From Lysobacter niastensis (GTDB taxonomy: Bacteria; Pseudomonadota; Gammaproteobacteria; Xanthomonadales; Xanthomonadaceae): 64,000 nucleotides of DNA. The notes under the pieces were generated by a model. The model was not told the origin of the DNA. It was given only the letters and a program-made list of their open reading frames with translations, and ran no database searches. The stretch is from contig NZ_JADLZT010000003.1 in the NCBI RefSeq assembly GCF_015453285.1, positions 430,696-494,695 on the forward strand, given 5' to 3'. Shown here piece after piece: positions 36,330-45,292 of this stretch (the first letter of the stretch is position 1; every line of letters starts with the position of its first letter). The position numbers and the translations under genes were made by a program.

Positions 36330-37673
36330 CTAGGCTTCCAGCATCTGACGGATTTCGGCGCGGCAGTGGTCGGCGATCGCGTCGCTATGAAAATGGCGGC
36401 CGCCCTGCACCACGCAGCGCCCGCCGACCCAGGTTTCGCGAACGAGGTTGCGGTTGCCGTTGAAGATCCAACGGTCGAGTGCATCGTCGTCGTTGGCGCC
36501 GGCGAACTGTGTCGCGCCCGTGTCCAGCACCAGCGCATCGGCAAACTCGCCTTCTGCCAGCGTGCCGATCGGATGGCCCGTCGATGCGGCAGCGCTGGTG
36601 ACGACGCCATGCAGCAGGTTCGCACCGACGCTCGGCATCTCCGGCGTCACCGCGATGTTGCGGCGGCGCGTGACCAGCCGCTGGCCGTATTCGAGCCAGC
36701 GCAACTCCTCGATCGGCGACACCGAGATGTGCGAGTCCGAACCGACGCCCCAGCGCCCGCCGGCATCGAGGTAAGCGCGCAGCGGGAACAGGCCATCGCC
36801 GAGGTTCGCCTCGGTGGTCGTGCAGATCGCCACCGTGGCACCGCTGCGGGCGACGCCCTGCACTTCGGCATCGTCCAGATGCGTTGCGTGCACGAGCGTC
36901 CAGCGATTGTCGACCGGCGCGTTGTCGAGCAGCCATTGCACCGGCCGCGCCTTGCGCACGGCCAGGCAGTCGTCGACTTCGGCGGTCTGCTCGGCGATGT
37001 GGATGTGGATGCGGCTGTCCGCAGGCAGCGCGTCGAGCACCACGCGCATCGCGCCTTCCGGCACGGCGCGCAGGCTGTGCAGCGCGCAACCGATCTGCAC
37101 CATGTCGCACTGCTCCGTGCGCAGGATCTCCAGCAGCTTCAGGTAACTATCGACATCATGGCCGAAGCGGCGCTGGCGATCGGCCAATGCGCGGCCGTCG
37201 AAGCCACCGGTCATGTACAGCACCGGCAACAGCGTCAGGCGGATGCCGGTTTCCTGCGCCGCCTCGATCAGCGCGCGCGACATCGCCGCCGGGTCGGCGT
37301 AGGGCTTGCCGTCGGGCCGGTGATGCAGGTAGTGGAACTCGCAGACAGTGGTGTAGCCGGCCTCCAGCATTTCGCTGTAGAGCTGCGCGGCGACGGCGTG
37401 CAGGCTTTCCGGCGTGAAGCGCTCGGCGAAGCGGTACATCGTCTCGCGCCAGGTCCAGAACGAATCGGCAGGATTCGTCTGTTGCTCGGCCATGCCCGCC
37501 ATCGCCCGCTGGAACGCATGCGAGTGCAGGTTGGCAATGCCCGGCACTACGCGCTGGCTGGTCGTGCCACCGGCCAGCGGGCGCGTAATCCGGCCGTGGC
37601 TGTCGAAGTTGAGCTTCAGGCCGTCGTGCCAGCCATGCGGGCGCCACAGCCGGGCGTTGGGGATCGTCTGCAT
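36330..37673 (-). CDS. hutF: Formimidoylglutamate deiminase
   Basis: 447 residues from the ATG at 37673 (an ATG at 37682 adds three). Amidohydrolase superfamily: metal ligands LHSHAFQR near residue 50, further His in [11 protein letters not shown] and VHATHL, and VGSDSH near the end. HutF hydrolyses N-formimino-glutamate to N-formylglutamate and ammonia, the route used by pseudomonads and xanthomonads instead of formiminoglutamase. It is divergent from hutI with 62 bp between, so both promoters are crowded together. Confidence 0.95.
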   Translation of the reverse strand: MQTIPNARLWRPHGWHDGLKLNFDSHGRITRPLAGGTTSQRVVPGIANLHSHAFQRAMAGMAEQQTNPADSFWTWRETMYRFAERFTPESLHAVAAQLYSEMLEAGYTTVCEFHYLHHRPDGKPYADPAAMSRALIEAAQETGIRLTLLPVLYMTGGFDGRALADRQRRFGHDVDSYLKLLEILRTEQCDMVQIGCALHSLRAVPEGAMRVVLDALPADSRIHIHIAEQTAEVDDCLAVRKARPVQWLLDNAPVDNRWTLVHATHLDDAEVQGVARSGATVAICTTTEANLGDGLFPLRAYLDAGGRWGVGSDSHISVSPIEELRWLEYGQRLVTRRRNIAVTPEMPSVGANLLHGVVTSAAASTGHPIGTLAEGEFADALVLDTGATQFAGANDDDALDRWIFNGNRNLVRETWVGGRCVVQGGRHFHSDAIADHCRAEIRQMLEA

Positions 37674-37723
37674 GCGCGGCATTGTGCCGGGTCGGAAGCA
37701 TGCTGGCGATGACGGACGCCGCC

Positions 37724-37729
37724 TACAAT
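37724..37729 (+). promoter_or_regulatory. -10 TACAAT, probable leaderless hutI promoter
   Basis: TACAAT ends six bases before the ATG at 37736 and no Shine-Dalgarno precedes it, so the mRNA likely starts at the initiation codon. The -35 region is weak, suggesting that an activator or relief of repression is needed. Confidence 0.5.
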
Positions 37730-37735
37730 GACGGC

Positions 37736-38962
37736 ATGAGCATGACCGAACCGCAGTGGGATGGACTGATCGTCGGCGCCCACCTGGCGACGCTCGACGC
37801 CGCGCAGGGCTATGGCGCCATCGAGGATGGGGCACTGGGCTGGCGCGATGGCCGCATCGAATACGCCGGTCCCCGCGCCGGCCTGCCCGGCCCGCCGGAG
37901 CGGCTGGCCCGGGAGGTGATCGAGACGGATGGCTGGATCACCCCCGGCCTGGTCGACTGCCACACCCATCTGGTCTTCGCCGGCGATCGCGCCCGCGAGT
38001 TCGAGCTGCGCCTGCAGGGCGCCACCTATGAGGAGATTGCCCGCGCCGGCGGCGGCATCGCCTCGACGGTCCGCGCCACCCGCGAGGCCAGCGATGACGA
38101 GCTGATCCGGCAGTCGCTGCCGCGTGCCCAGGCCCTGGTCGCCAGCGGCGTCACCACGCTGGAGATCAAGTCCGGCTATGGCCTGGACTTCGACAACGAG
38201 CGCAAGATGCTGCGCGTCGCGCGCCGCCTGGGCGAGCAGCTCGGCGTCACGGTGCGTACCACCTACCTCGCCGCGCACGCGCTGCCGCCGGAGTTCGCTG
38301 GCAACGCCGACGGCTACATCGACGCGGCCATCGATTGGCTACCGCGACTGCATGCCGAGGGGCTGGTCGACGCCGTCGACGCGTTCTGCGAGGGCATCGG
38401 CTTCTCGCCGGAGCAGACCCGGCGCATGTTCGAGGCGGCACGCGCCCTTGGACTGCCCGTCAAGCTGCATGCCGACCAACTCAGCGACCTTGGCGGCGGC
38501 GCGCTGGCGGCCGCGTTCGATGGCCTGTCCGCCGACCACGTCGAGCACACCAGCCTCGACAGCGTGCGTGCGATGGCCGAACGCGGCACCGTCGCCGTGC
38601 TGCTGCCCGGCGCCTTCCATGTGCTGCGCGAGACCAAGCTGCCGCCGCTGGAGGCGTTCCGTGAACACGGCGTCGCCATGGCGGTGGCCACCGACTGCAA
38701 TCCCGGTACGTCGCCGCTGCTGTCGATGCGTCAGGCGATGCAGCTGGCGAGCACCCACTTCAAGCTGACGCCCGAAGAGGCGCTGCGTGGCGCCACCGTG
38801 CATGCGGCGCGAGCATTGGGGCTGGGCGACCGTGGCGTGCTGCGGGTGGGGGCCCGCGCCGATTTCGTGCACTGGGCGGTCCGCCACCCGTCCGAACTCT
38901 GCTACTGGCTCGGCGGCCATCTGGCGCACCGGGTCTTCGCATCCGGCCGCCAGGTGGCATGA
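37736..38962 (+). CDS. hutI: Imidazolonepropionase
   Basis: 408 residues. It cleaves 4-imidazolone-5-propionate to N-formimino-glutamate, the step between HutU and HutF, both encoded here. Amidohydrolase metal ligands are in [12 protein letters not shown] (near 75-86), with the substrate loop [12 protein letters not shown], then [17 protein letters not shown] and [11 protein letters not shown] near the end. The length matches the family. The adjacent M19 dipeptidase gene follows on the same strand after 40 bp. Confidence 0.97.
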   Translation: MSMTEPQWDGLIVGAHLATLDAAQGYGAIEDGALGWRDGRIEYAGPRAGLPGPPERLAREVIETDGWITPGLVDCHTHLVFAGDRAREFELRLQGATYEEIARAGGGIASTVRATREASDDELIRQSLPRAQALVASGVTTLEIKSGYGLDFDNERKMLRVARRLGEQLGVTVRTTYLAAHALPPEFAGNADGYIDAAIDWLPRLHAEGLVDAVDAFCEGIGFSPEQTRRMFEAARALGLPVKLHADQLSDLGGGALAAAFDGLSADHVEHTSLDSVRAMAERGTVAVLLPGAFHVLRETKLPPLEAFREHGVAMAVATDCNPGTSPLLSMRQAMQLASTHFKLTPEEALRGATVHAARALGLGDRGVLRVGARADFVHWAVRHPSELCYWLGGHLAHRVFASGRQVA

Positions 38963-39002
38963 TCTGGTTCAAACCACGCTTCGACATTCACAGGGGAAAC
39001 GA

Positions 39003-40214
39003 ATGCGCCTTTCGATCGTCACCGGCCTGACCTTGCTGGTCGCTGCCTCGCCCGCGTTCGCGGCTGCATCCATGCCCGATCAATCGCGGGCACGGGAACT
39101 GGCGCAGGACGCCGTCATCGTCGACACGCATATCGATGCGCCGAGCGAGTTGTTGTCGCACTGGGACGACCTCGGACTGGCGGCTCCCGGCAAGGAGTTC
39201 GACTACCCGCGCGCGCGACAGGGCGGACTCGATGTGGCCTTCATGTCGATCTACACCTCGCCGGAAGCCGACGCCGAGGGCAAGGCTTGGCAGATCGCCA
39301 ACACCCAGATCGACGCGGTCGAGGCGATGGCCGGCCGTCATCCCGACAAGTTCGCGCTGCTGCGCTCGCCGCGTGACCTGGACTCGCTCCGCGCGAACGG
39401 CCGCGTGACGCTCGTGTTCGGCATGGAGAACGGCGCGCCGATTGGCGAGGACCTGTCGAAGATCGCGGCGTTCCATGCGCGTGGCGTCCGCTACATCACG
39501 CTGGCCCATAGTGCCAACAACCGCATCAGCGATTCGTCCTATGCGCCGAAGAAGCAATGGGGCGGCCTGAGCCCGTTCGGCGAGAAAGTCGTGGCGGAGA
39601 TGAACCGCGTCGGCATCATGGTCGACGTCTCGCATCTGTCCGACGACGCGGTGCGCGACGTGCTGCGCGTGACTGACGTGCCGGTGATCGCCAGCCACTC
39701 GGGCATGCGCCACTTCACGCCGGGTTTCGAGCGCAACATCAGCGACGAACTCGCCCGCGCCGTGGCCGCCGAGGGCGGCGTGGTGCAGCTGGTGTTCGGC
39801 ACCGGCTTCATCAGCCCGAAGGCCGCCGCCGACCTGCAGGCCTACTTCGCCGCTGAAGTCGATTTCGATAAGGCCAATGCGGCTGCAGCGGCTGCCGGCA
39901 AGCCGGAGCGCTCGAAGGACGACTTCGAAAAGGAATGGAAGGACGCGCATCCGGTCCCGGTGATCCACATCGATCTCGTGCTGGACCAGATCGACTACGC
40001 GGTGAAGCTGATCGGCATCGACCACGTCGGCATCGGCTCCGATTTCGACGGCGTCAGCGGCAACCTGCCGGTGGAACTGCGCTCGGTGGCCGACTATCCC
40101 AACCTCGTCGCCGGCTTGCAGGCGCGCGGTTACAGCGATGCGGACATCCGCAAGATCCTCGGCGGCAACCTGCTGCGGGTGTGGAGCACGGTCGAGGCGG
40201 CCGCGAAACACTGA
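39003..40214 (+). CDS. Secreted M19 (membrane dipeptidase-type) peptidase
   Basis: 403 residues with a signal peptide ending AFAAAS and AGGGGAAA before the ATG. Renal dipeptidase family motifs: VDTHIDAPSEL (His-x-Asp, near residue 41), GMENGAP (bridging Glu), HSGMRHF and the terminal IGSDFDGV. It is a dizinc enzyme that hydrolyses dipeptides, including peptidoglycan-derived or beta-lactam-like ones in other species. It is the last gene before a good terminator. Substrate is inferred from family. Confidence 0.93.
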   Translation: MRLSIVTGLTLLVAASPAFAAASMPDQSRARELAQDAVIVDTHIDAPSELLSHWDDLGLAAPGKEFDYPRARQGGLDVAFMSIYTSPEADAEGKAWQIANTQIDAVEAMAGRHPDKFALLRSPRDLDSLRANGRVTLVFGMENGAPIGEDLSKIAAFHARGVRYITLAHSANNRISDSSYAPKKQWGGLSPFGEKVVAEMNRVGIMVDVSHLSDDAVRDVLRVTDVPVIASHSGMRHFTPGFERNISDELARAVAAEGGVVQLVFGTGFISPKAAADLQAYFAAEVDFDKANAAAAAAGKPERSKDDFEKEWKDAHPVPVIHIDLVLDQIDYAVKLIGIDHVGIGSDFDGVSGNLPVELRSVADYPNLVAGLQARGYSDADIRKILGGNLLRVWSTVEAAAKH

Positions 40215-40321
40215 CCTGGCGACGAGCCACCTGGGCCAGTCGAGTCATGAGCGTTCGGGGTTCTGGCGAACGCCAGCGGGATGACGGCACAGCGCGCTAC
40301 GGCGTTGTGCCCTGAGCAAAG

Positions 40322-40349
40322 AAAAAGCCCCGCATCAGCGGGGCTTTTT
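40322..40349. terminator. Rho-independent terminator (bidirectional)
   Basis: AAAAAGCCCCGC (40322-40333) pairs with GCGGGGCTTTTT (40338-40349) around ATCA, giving A and T flanks on both strands. It serves the dipeptidase gene and the convergent Thx gene. Confidence 0.93.
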
Positions 40350-40369
40350 CACAGGACAGCGCTGGGCGC

Positions 40370-40558
40370 TTATTCCTTGCCGGCGGTCTTCTTCACCGCG
40401 ACCTTCTTGGCCGGGGCCTTGGCCACGGTCTTGGTCGCCTTCTTCGCGACCGGCGCGGCGGCGGTGCCAGCAGCCTTGGTCACAGCCTTGCTACGGGCGT
40501 TGCCATAGCTGGAGTTGTAGCGCTTGCCCTTGGCGGTCTTGCGGTCGCCCTTACCCAT
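40370..40558 (-). CDS. Ribosomal protein Thx (bS31)-like with Lys/Ala-rich tail
   Basis: 62 residues from the ATG at 40558. The first part, MGKGDRKTAKGKRYNSSYG, matches the short 30S protein Thx, which sits in the head of the small subunit. After residue about 28 comes a Lys/Ala/Val/Thr-rich tail (KAVTKAAGTAAAPVAKKATK) resembling histone-H1-like C-termini, about twice the length of the classical Thx. The tail may contact rRNA or DNA. An AGGAGC ribosome site lies about eight bases upstream. Confidence 0.85.
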   Translation of the reverse strand: MGKGDRKTAKGKRYNSSYGNARSKAVTKAAGTAAAPVAKKATKTVAKAPAKKVAVKKTAGKE

Positions 40559-40704
40559 TGTTCGTGCTCCTGAAGCTGTCAAAAAACCGCACCGGGTGCG
40601 GGGTTACGGATGCGCGCTCAAGTCGCGCAGGGTCGCGAAGTCTAACACGCGGAGGCCGCGCCCCGGGATGCGCCCCGAACCGCCCTGGACCGATCTGGGA
40701 GAAA

Positions 40705-40822
40705 GCCCCCTTAGTTAAGGGGGCGCCCCGAAGGGGCAGGGATTGGCAGCCTTTGGCTGGGGCCCAAGATTTGCCGCAGCAAATCTTGGGATTAGTCCTG
40801 ATGCCGAGGCATCAGGACTAAT
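40705..40822. repeat. Train of five consecutive perfect hairpins
   Basis: Five perfect stems stand in a row: 40705-40724 (9 bp, GT loop), 40725-40737 (5 bp, GAA loop), 40747-40759 (5 bp, TTT loop), 40763-40790 (12 bp, CGCA loop) and 40791-40822 (15 bp, GA loop). The last overlaps the merC-like stop codon. No T run follows on the minus strand, so it is not a typical terminator; a stabilising 3' end or dispersed repeat is more likely. Confidence 0.75.
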
Positions 40823-41234
40823 GCACGCAACTGGCGTCGTGTATGTGGCCGTGGTTGAGGCGCAGGTTGGCCATATGGGCCAGGCCGACCAGCGTGCCGC
40901 CGAAGGTCATGACGATGGCGTGCGGCACCAGCGTCTCGTGCAACGGCTGATACAGAACCCCCACCCATAGCGCCACGAGTCCGGGGATCAGCAGCGACAA
41001 GGCGCGAACGGCGCGATGGCGGCGATAGCCCCAGGCCAGGCTGAACAGTCCCAGCGCGCTGGCGAAGAGCACGAAGGCGGTTTCGAAATCCTTGCCCAGC
41101 CACGCAGCCACGCCCAGCGACGGAAGGACTGCGATCAGCAGCGGCAGCAGCGCGCAATGGATCGCGCACAGCAGCGACCCGAAGGCGCCGAGGCGGTCCA
41201 ATAGGCGGCGATGGCGAAACGGCAGCATCGGCAT
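40818..41234 (-). CDS. MerC-domain membrane protein
   Basis: 138 residues with four TM helices, the first holding the MerC-type motif LLCAIHCALLPLL, whose cysteines bind metal in mercury transporters. The C-terminus ends in a His/Cys stretch (NHGHIHDASCVH). The gene is divergent from a ZnuD-like receptor, with a Zur-box palindrome between them, so zinc (rather than mercury) handling is the likelier role. Mercury genes merA/merT are absent. The start could also be the second ATG at 41228. Confidence 0.85.
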   Translation of the reverse strand: MPMLPFRHRRLLDRLGAFGSLLCAIHCALLPLLIAVLPSLGVAAWLGKDFETAFVLFASALGLFSLAWGYRRHRAVRALSLLIPGLVALWVGVLYQPLHETLVPHAIVMTFGGTLVGLAHMANLRLNHGHIHDASCVH

Positions 41235-41259
41235 GACTTATGGGGGGAGAGCCGGTCTC

Positions 41260-41272
41260 GTTATAATATAAC
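41260..41272. promoter_or_regulatory. Candidate Zur box
   Basis: GTTATAATATAAC is a perfect 13-bp palindrome about a central A, matching the core of proteobacterial Zur operators. It also contains a TATAAT. It lies between divergent merC-like (start 41234) and znuD-like (start 41308) genes, and a zur-like gene is at 45293. Zinc-replete Zur would block both. Confidence 0.75.
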
Positions 41273-41307
41273 ATTACGCCACCCACGCCATCACACCTCC
41301 TTCGCCG

Positions 41308-43452
41308 ATGCCGACGCGCTTCCCGTCCCGCCTGCCCCTCGTCCTCGCCTTGGCCATGGTTCTGCCGGTCGCCCACGCCGATGAGACGGGCGACAGCCAC
41401 CAGCACGACCCCAAGGACCTGGACGCGGTCGAGGTGAAGGCCACCCCGCTGGCGGGAACCGCCGAGGACCTGATCCGCCCCGTCGAAGTGCTGACCGGCG
41501 AGAAACTGGACGAGGCCAAGGCCAACTCGCTGGGCGAAACGGTAAACAAGCTGCCGGGCGTGCAGTCGTCCTACTTCGGCCCCGGCGTCGGCCGCCCGAT
41601 CGTGCGCGGCTTCGACGGCGCGCGCGTGCAGGTGCTGAGCGACGGCCTGGGCTCCGGCGACGTTTCGACGGTCAGCGTCGACCATGCGGTCAGCATCGAG
41701 CCGTTCCTCGCCGACCAGATCGAGGTACTCAAGGGCCCCGCCACCCTCCTCTACGGCAGCGGCGCGATCGGCGGTGCGGTGAATGTGGTCGACGGCCGCA
41801 TCCCGGAAGCCGTCACCGACGAGCCGTTGCAGGGCCGCGCCGAACTGCGCGGCAACACCGTCAACGACGAGAAGAGCGGCATGTTCCGCATGGACGGCAC
41901 GGCGGCATCGGGCAACTTCGTCTTCCATGTCGACGGCCTGCATCGCGAGACGGGCGACTACGACATTCCTGGTTTCGCCGAAAGCGCCGAACACATGGCC
42001 GAGGAAGGCGAGACGCCCGACCCGGCGGAGAAAGGCGTGCTGCCAAACAGCTTCGTGCGCACCGACAGCGGCGCGCTCGGCGCCAGCTGGATTGGCGAGC
42101 GCGGTTTCCTGGGTCTCGGCGCCAGCCTGTTCGACACGCGTTACGGCGTGCCCGGTCATGCCCACGAAGGCGGCGGCGACGGGGCCGGCGAAGAGGAGGG
42201 CCCGGTCAGCATCTCAATGGAACAGCATCGCTACGAACTGCGCGGCGGCATCGACGACCTCGGCGTGTTCAAGTCGCTGCGTGCCAAGTTCGCGCGCACC
42301 GAATACACGCACACCGAGTTCGAAGGCGACGAGGTCGGCACGGTGTTCGAGAACACCAGCAACGAAGGCCGCCTCGAACTGGTGCACCAGCCGCTGCTGG
42401 GCTGGAACGGCGCCATCGGCCTGCAGGGCGGGGAGCGTGATTTCGAGGCCATTGGCGACGAAGCCTTCGTTCCGCCGTCCAAATCGCACGATGCCGGGTT
42501 GTTCTGGATCGGCGACCGCACGTTCGGGCCGGTGAAGATCGAGCTGGGCGCCCGCTACGACCACAACGGAGTGGATGTCGACGAAGCCCGCGCGATCGGG
42601 CCGGATCGCGATTTCGATACGACCAGCCTCTCGGCCGCGCTGAAGTGGGATGTCAGCGAAGCACTGCATTTCTCCTTCGGCCTCGATCGCGCCCAGCGTG
42701 CGCCGACCGCCGAGGAGTTGTATTCCAACGGCCTGCACGTGGCGACGGCGAGCGTTGAACTCGGCTCGCCCGACCTCGACGTCGAGACCGCCAACCGCGC
42801 CGAACTCGGCCTGCACTGGCACGGCGGACCGTTCAACGCGAGCGCGTCGATCTATCACGTGCGCTACGACGACTTCATTTACCTCGCCGACACCGGCGTG
42901 GAAGACGACGGCAATCCGCTGCGCGTATGGACCCAGGACAATGCCCGCTTCAACGGCGCGGAAGTCGAGTTCGGCTGGAACGTCGCCGACAACGCCAGCG
43001 GTACCTGGGACCTTCGCGTGTTCGGCGACTACGTGCGCGGCGAACTCAGCGGCGAAGGCACGCGCGACGCGACCGTCATCGCGCCGAATGCCGGCGGCGG
43101 TACTGCTTACGACGTCGCGTTCCCTCTCGGTGGCAACCTGCCGCGCATCGCACCCGCGCGCCTCGGCGGTGAAGTGCGCTGGGAGCTCGGCCAATGGCGG
43201 GCTTCGCTGGGCGCCGTGCGTTACGCACGCCAGGACGACGTCGCCGATTTCGAATCAGAGACCCCGGGCTACACGCTGGTCGATGCGCACGTGGCCTGGC
43301 ACGCCGACACCGCTGGCGGCAATGGCTGGGAAGTGTTCCTCGACGGCAGCAACCTCCTCGACGAGGAAGCGCGTGCGCACACCTCGTTCCTCAAGGACGT
43401 TGCGCCGCTGCCCGGCCGTGGCGTGGCCTTCGGCGTGCGCATGTTCTTCTGA
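41308..43452 (+). CDS. TonB-dependent zinc receptor (ZnuD-like)
   Basis: 714 residues with a signal peptide ending VAHAD. A plug domain follows with DAVEVKATPL (TonB box region), ETVNKLPGVQ and RPIVRGFDG, then a barrel ending in aromatic GVAFGVRMFF. His-rich segments (DSHQHD near the N-terminus, GHAHEGGGDG in an external loop) suit zinc binding as in ZnuD. A Zur-type palindrome lies 36 bp upstream. No Shine-Dalgarno is visible. A strong terminator follows. Confidence 0.88.
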   Translation: MPTRFPSRLPLVLALAMVLPVAHADETGDSHQHDPKDLDAVEVKATPLAGTAEDLIRPVEVLTGEKLDEAKANSLGETVNKLPGVQSSYFGPGVGRPIVRGFDGARVQVLSDGLGSGDVSTVSVDHAVSIEPFLADQIEVLKGPATLLYGSGAIGGAVNVVDGRIPEAVTDEPLQGRAELRGNTVNDEKSGMFRMDGTAASGNFVFHVDGLHRETGDYDIPGFAESAEHMAEEGETPDPAEKGVLPNSFVRTDSGALGASWIGERGFLGLGASLFDTRYGVPGHAHEGGGDGAGEEEGPVSISMEQHRYELRGGIDDLGVFKSLRAKFARTEYTHTEFEGDEVGTVFENTSNEGRLELVHQPLLGWNGAIGLQGGERDFEAIGDEAFVPPSKSHDAGLFWIGDRTFGPVKIELGARYDHNGVDVDEARAIGPDRDFDTTSLSAALKWDVSEALHFSFGLDRAQRAPTAEELYSNGLHVATASVELGSPDLDVETANRAELGLHWHGGPFNASASIYHVRYDDFIYLADTGVEDDGNPLRVWTQDNARFNGAEVEFGWNVADNASGTWDLRVFGDYVRGELSGEGTRDATVIAPNAGGGTAYDVAFPLGGNLPRIAPARLGGEVRWELGQWRASLGAVRYARQDDVADFESETPGYTLVDAHVAWHADTAGGNGWEVFLDGSNLLDEEARAHTSFLKDVAPLPGRGVAFGVRMFF

Positions 43453-43480
43453 GCACGCCAGCCTGTTCAGGCTTCCAGGG

Positions 43481-43514
43481 AAGCGCCGGAAAAACACCGG
43501 CGCTTTTTTTTTTG
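43481..43514 (+). terminator. Rho-independent terminator after the ZnuD-like gene
   Basis: AAGCGCCGG (43481-43489) pairs with CCGGCGCTT (43497-43505), followed by an uninterrupted T run to 43513. Confidence 0.95.
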
Positions 43515-43522
43515 GAAAATAC

Positions 43523-43534
43523 GTGTATATACAC
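43523..43534. promoter_or_regulatory. Perfect palindrome GTGTATATACAC over the marR promoter
   Basis: This 12-bp palindrome ends five bases before the ATG at 43540 and contains the probable -10 TATACA (43528-43533), which itself ends six bases before the start. It is a plausible autorepression operator for the MarR protein. Confidence 0.5.
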
Positions 43535-43539
43535 TCATC

Positions 43540-43983
43540 ATGACTACCCCCACTCCCTACACAGGCACCTGCACCTGTTTCCGCCTGCGCAAGCTGTCGC
43601 GGCTGATGAGCCAACGCTACGACCGCGAACTGGCCCCGGCCGGCGTCAACATCAACCAGTACTCGATCCTGCGCCGCGCGTCGGCGCGACCGCGGGCGAT
43701 CGGCGACCTGTCACGGGAACTCGGCATGGATCGCACCACGCTTTCACGTGACCTCAAACCGCTGGCGGCGGCCGGATGGGTCGAGATGGTCAGTGGCGAA
43801 GACGCCCGCCAGCGACTGGTCCAGATCACCGCGAAAGGCCACCGCGTCATCGCGAAGGCGCAACCGCTGTGGCGCAAGGCGCAGGACGCCATCGACGCCG
43901 GCCTCGGCAAGACGCACGTTGAAACCCTGCATGCCCATCTCGACCGGGCCATGCAGCAACTGGACGATGGAGACGACGAATGA
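43540..43983 (+). CDS. MarR-family regulator
   Basis: 147 residues. The winged HTH has the order helix (QYSILRRASARPRAIGDLSRELG), recognition helix (MDRTTLSRDLKPLAAAGWVE) and wing (VSGEDARQRLVQITAKG). Cysteines 11 and 13 near the N-terminus could be redox-reactive. It overlaps the MFS gene by 4 bp, the usual repressor-transporter arrangement, so it probably controls that transporter. The upstream palindrome and leaderless promoter suggest autoregulation. Confidence 0.9.
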   Translation: MTTPTPYTGTCTCFRLRKLSRLMSQRYDRELAPAGVNINQYSILRRASARPRAIGDLSRELGMDRTTLSRDLKPLAAAGWVEMVSGEDARQRLVQITAKGHRVIAKAQPLWRKAQDAIDAGLGKTHVETLHAHLDRAMQQLDDGDDE

Positions 43984-45218
43984 ATCCCGCAGCACCCCAC
44001 CCCGCCATGCGCTACTGGCCACTGGTACTCGCCGCTACGGCGATGCTGATGATCACGATGGGCGTACGCCAGTCGATGGGCCTGTTCGTCGCGCCGATCG
44101 GACGCAGCACCGGTCTTGGCATCGCGCAGATCAGTTTCGCGCTGGCGATCGGCCAGTTCGTGTGGGGCGCGGTGCAACCCGTGTTCGGCGCGATCGCGGA
44201 CCAGCGCGGTCCGGGTCGCGTGCTGGTGGCCGGCGGCATCCTGCTGGCCGCGGGAATGATGCTGGCACCGATGCTTCCCTCCGAATGGGGCCTGCTGCTG
44301 ACGCTGGGTGTGTTGTCTGCGGCAGGTGCCGGCGCTGGCAGCTTCTCGATCCTGATCGGCGCCACCGCGCAGCACATGCCGGCAGAGAAGCGATCGATGG
44401 CCGCGGGCGTCATCAATGCCGGCGGATCGTTCGGCCAGTTCGTGTTCGCGCCGCTGGTGCAGGCGGTCATCGCCGCCGCCGGCTGGGCCGCGGCAATGTG
44501 GACGCTGGCGGTATCGGCGCTGTTGACGCTGCCGCTGGCCTGGCCGTTGCGTCGTCGTCATTCCGATTCCGACGCCGTCAACGTGCCGCGTGCCGAAGCC
44601 AACGCCGGTCCGAGCCTGCGCGAGCAACTTCGCATCGCCGTGCGCGATCGCAGCTACTGGATGCTGCACCTGGGCTTCTTCACCTGCGGCGTACACATCG
44701 CCTTCCTGGTCACGCATCTGCCGGGCGAGATCGCGCTGTGCGGCCTGCCGGCCAGTGTCTCGGCGGTCTCGCTGGCGCTGATCGGCCTGTTCAACGTGGG
44801 CGGCAGCCTCGCCGCCGGCTGGCTCGGCCAGCGCGTGCGGATGAAGTACCTGCTTGCGGCGATGTATGCCAGCCGCGCGGTGATGATCGCGATCTACCTG
44901 GTGTCGCCGCCGACGCCGCTGACGTTCTTCGTGTTCTCGGCGGGGCTGGGCCTGACGTGGCTGGCGACCGTGCCGCCGACCGCGGGCCTGGTGGGCAAGC
45001 TGTTCGGCCCGCGTTACCTGGGCACGCTGTTCGGACTGACGCTGCTCTCGCACCAGATCGGTGGTTTCTTCGGCGCGTGGGTGGGTGGCCTGGTGCTGGA
45101 GCGCTTCGGCGACTACAGCTGGATGTGGTACGCCGACATGGTGCTCGCGCTGGCGGCAGCCGCCGCCAACCTGCCGATCCGCGAAAGCCGTCCCGTGTTG
45201 CAACCGGCTGCGGCATAA
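43980..45218 (+). CDS. MFS transporter
   Basis: 412 residues with twelve predicted TM helices, e.g. TAMLMITMGVRQSMGLF, and the family motif ADQRGPGRVLV between helices 2 and 3. It resembles the YbfB/oxalate-formate-like MFS group; substrate cannot be determined. ATG overlaps the marR stop codon, giving coupled expression with the regulator. The transport role, probably efflux of a compound that also inactivates the MarR protein, is inference from the pairing. Confidence 0.88.
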   Translation: MNPAAPHPAMRYWPLVLAATAMLMITMGVRQSMGLFVAPIGRSTGLGIAQISFALAIGQFVWGAVQPVFGAIADQRGPGRVLVAGGILLAAGMMLAPMLPSEWGLLLTLGVLSAAGAGAGSFSILIGATAQHMPAEKRSMAAGVINAGGSFGQFVFAPLVQAVIAAAGWAAAMWTLAVSALLTLPLAWPLRRRHSDSDAVNVPRAEANAGPSLREQLRIAVRDRSYWMLHLGFFTCGVHIAFLVTHLPGEIALCGLPASVSAVSLALIGLFNVGGSLAAGWLGQRVRMKYLLAAMYASRAVMIAIYLVSPPTPLTFFVFSAGLGLTWLATVPPTAGLVGKLFGPRYLGTLFGLTLLSHQIGGFFGAWVGGLVLERFGDYSWMWYADMVLALAAAAANLPIRESRPVLQPAAA

Positions 45219-45261
45219 GCCGGAGCCTTCGGCCCACGCGAGCTACGAAGACAATCGATTA

Positions 45262-45285
45262 GCCCGGGTCGCGAAGCACCCGGGA
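45262..45285. repeat. Dispersed-type hairpin between convergent genes
   Basis: CCCGGGT (45263-45269) pairs with ACCCGGG (45278-45284) around CGCGAAGC. There is no T run, so it is probably a repeat or a Rho-dependent stop. Confidence 0.4.
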
Positions 45286-45292
45286 CGAAGTG

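Noticed and set aside
40322..40349. Possible attenuator or riboswitch
   Set aside because: The hairpin with A/T flanks sits between two convergent genes and is fully explained as a bidirectional terminator.
40818..41234. Mercury resistance gene merC
   Set aside because: The MerC motif is present but merA, merT, merP and merR are absent, and the Zur-type box points to zinc instead.
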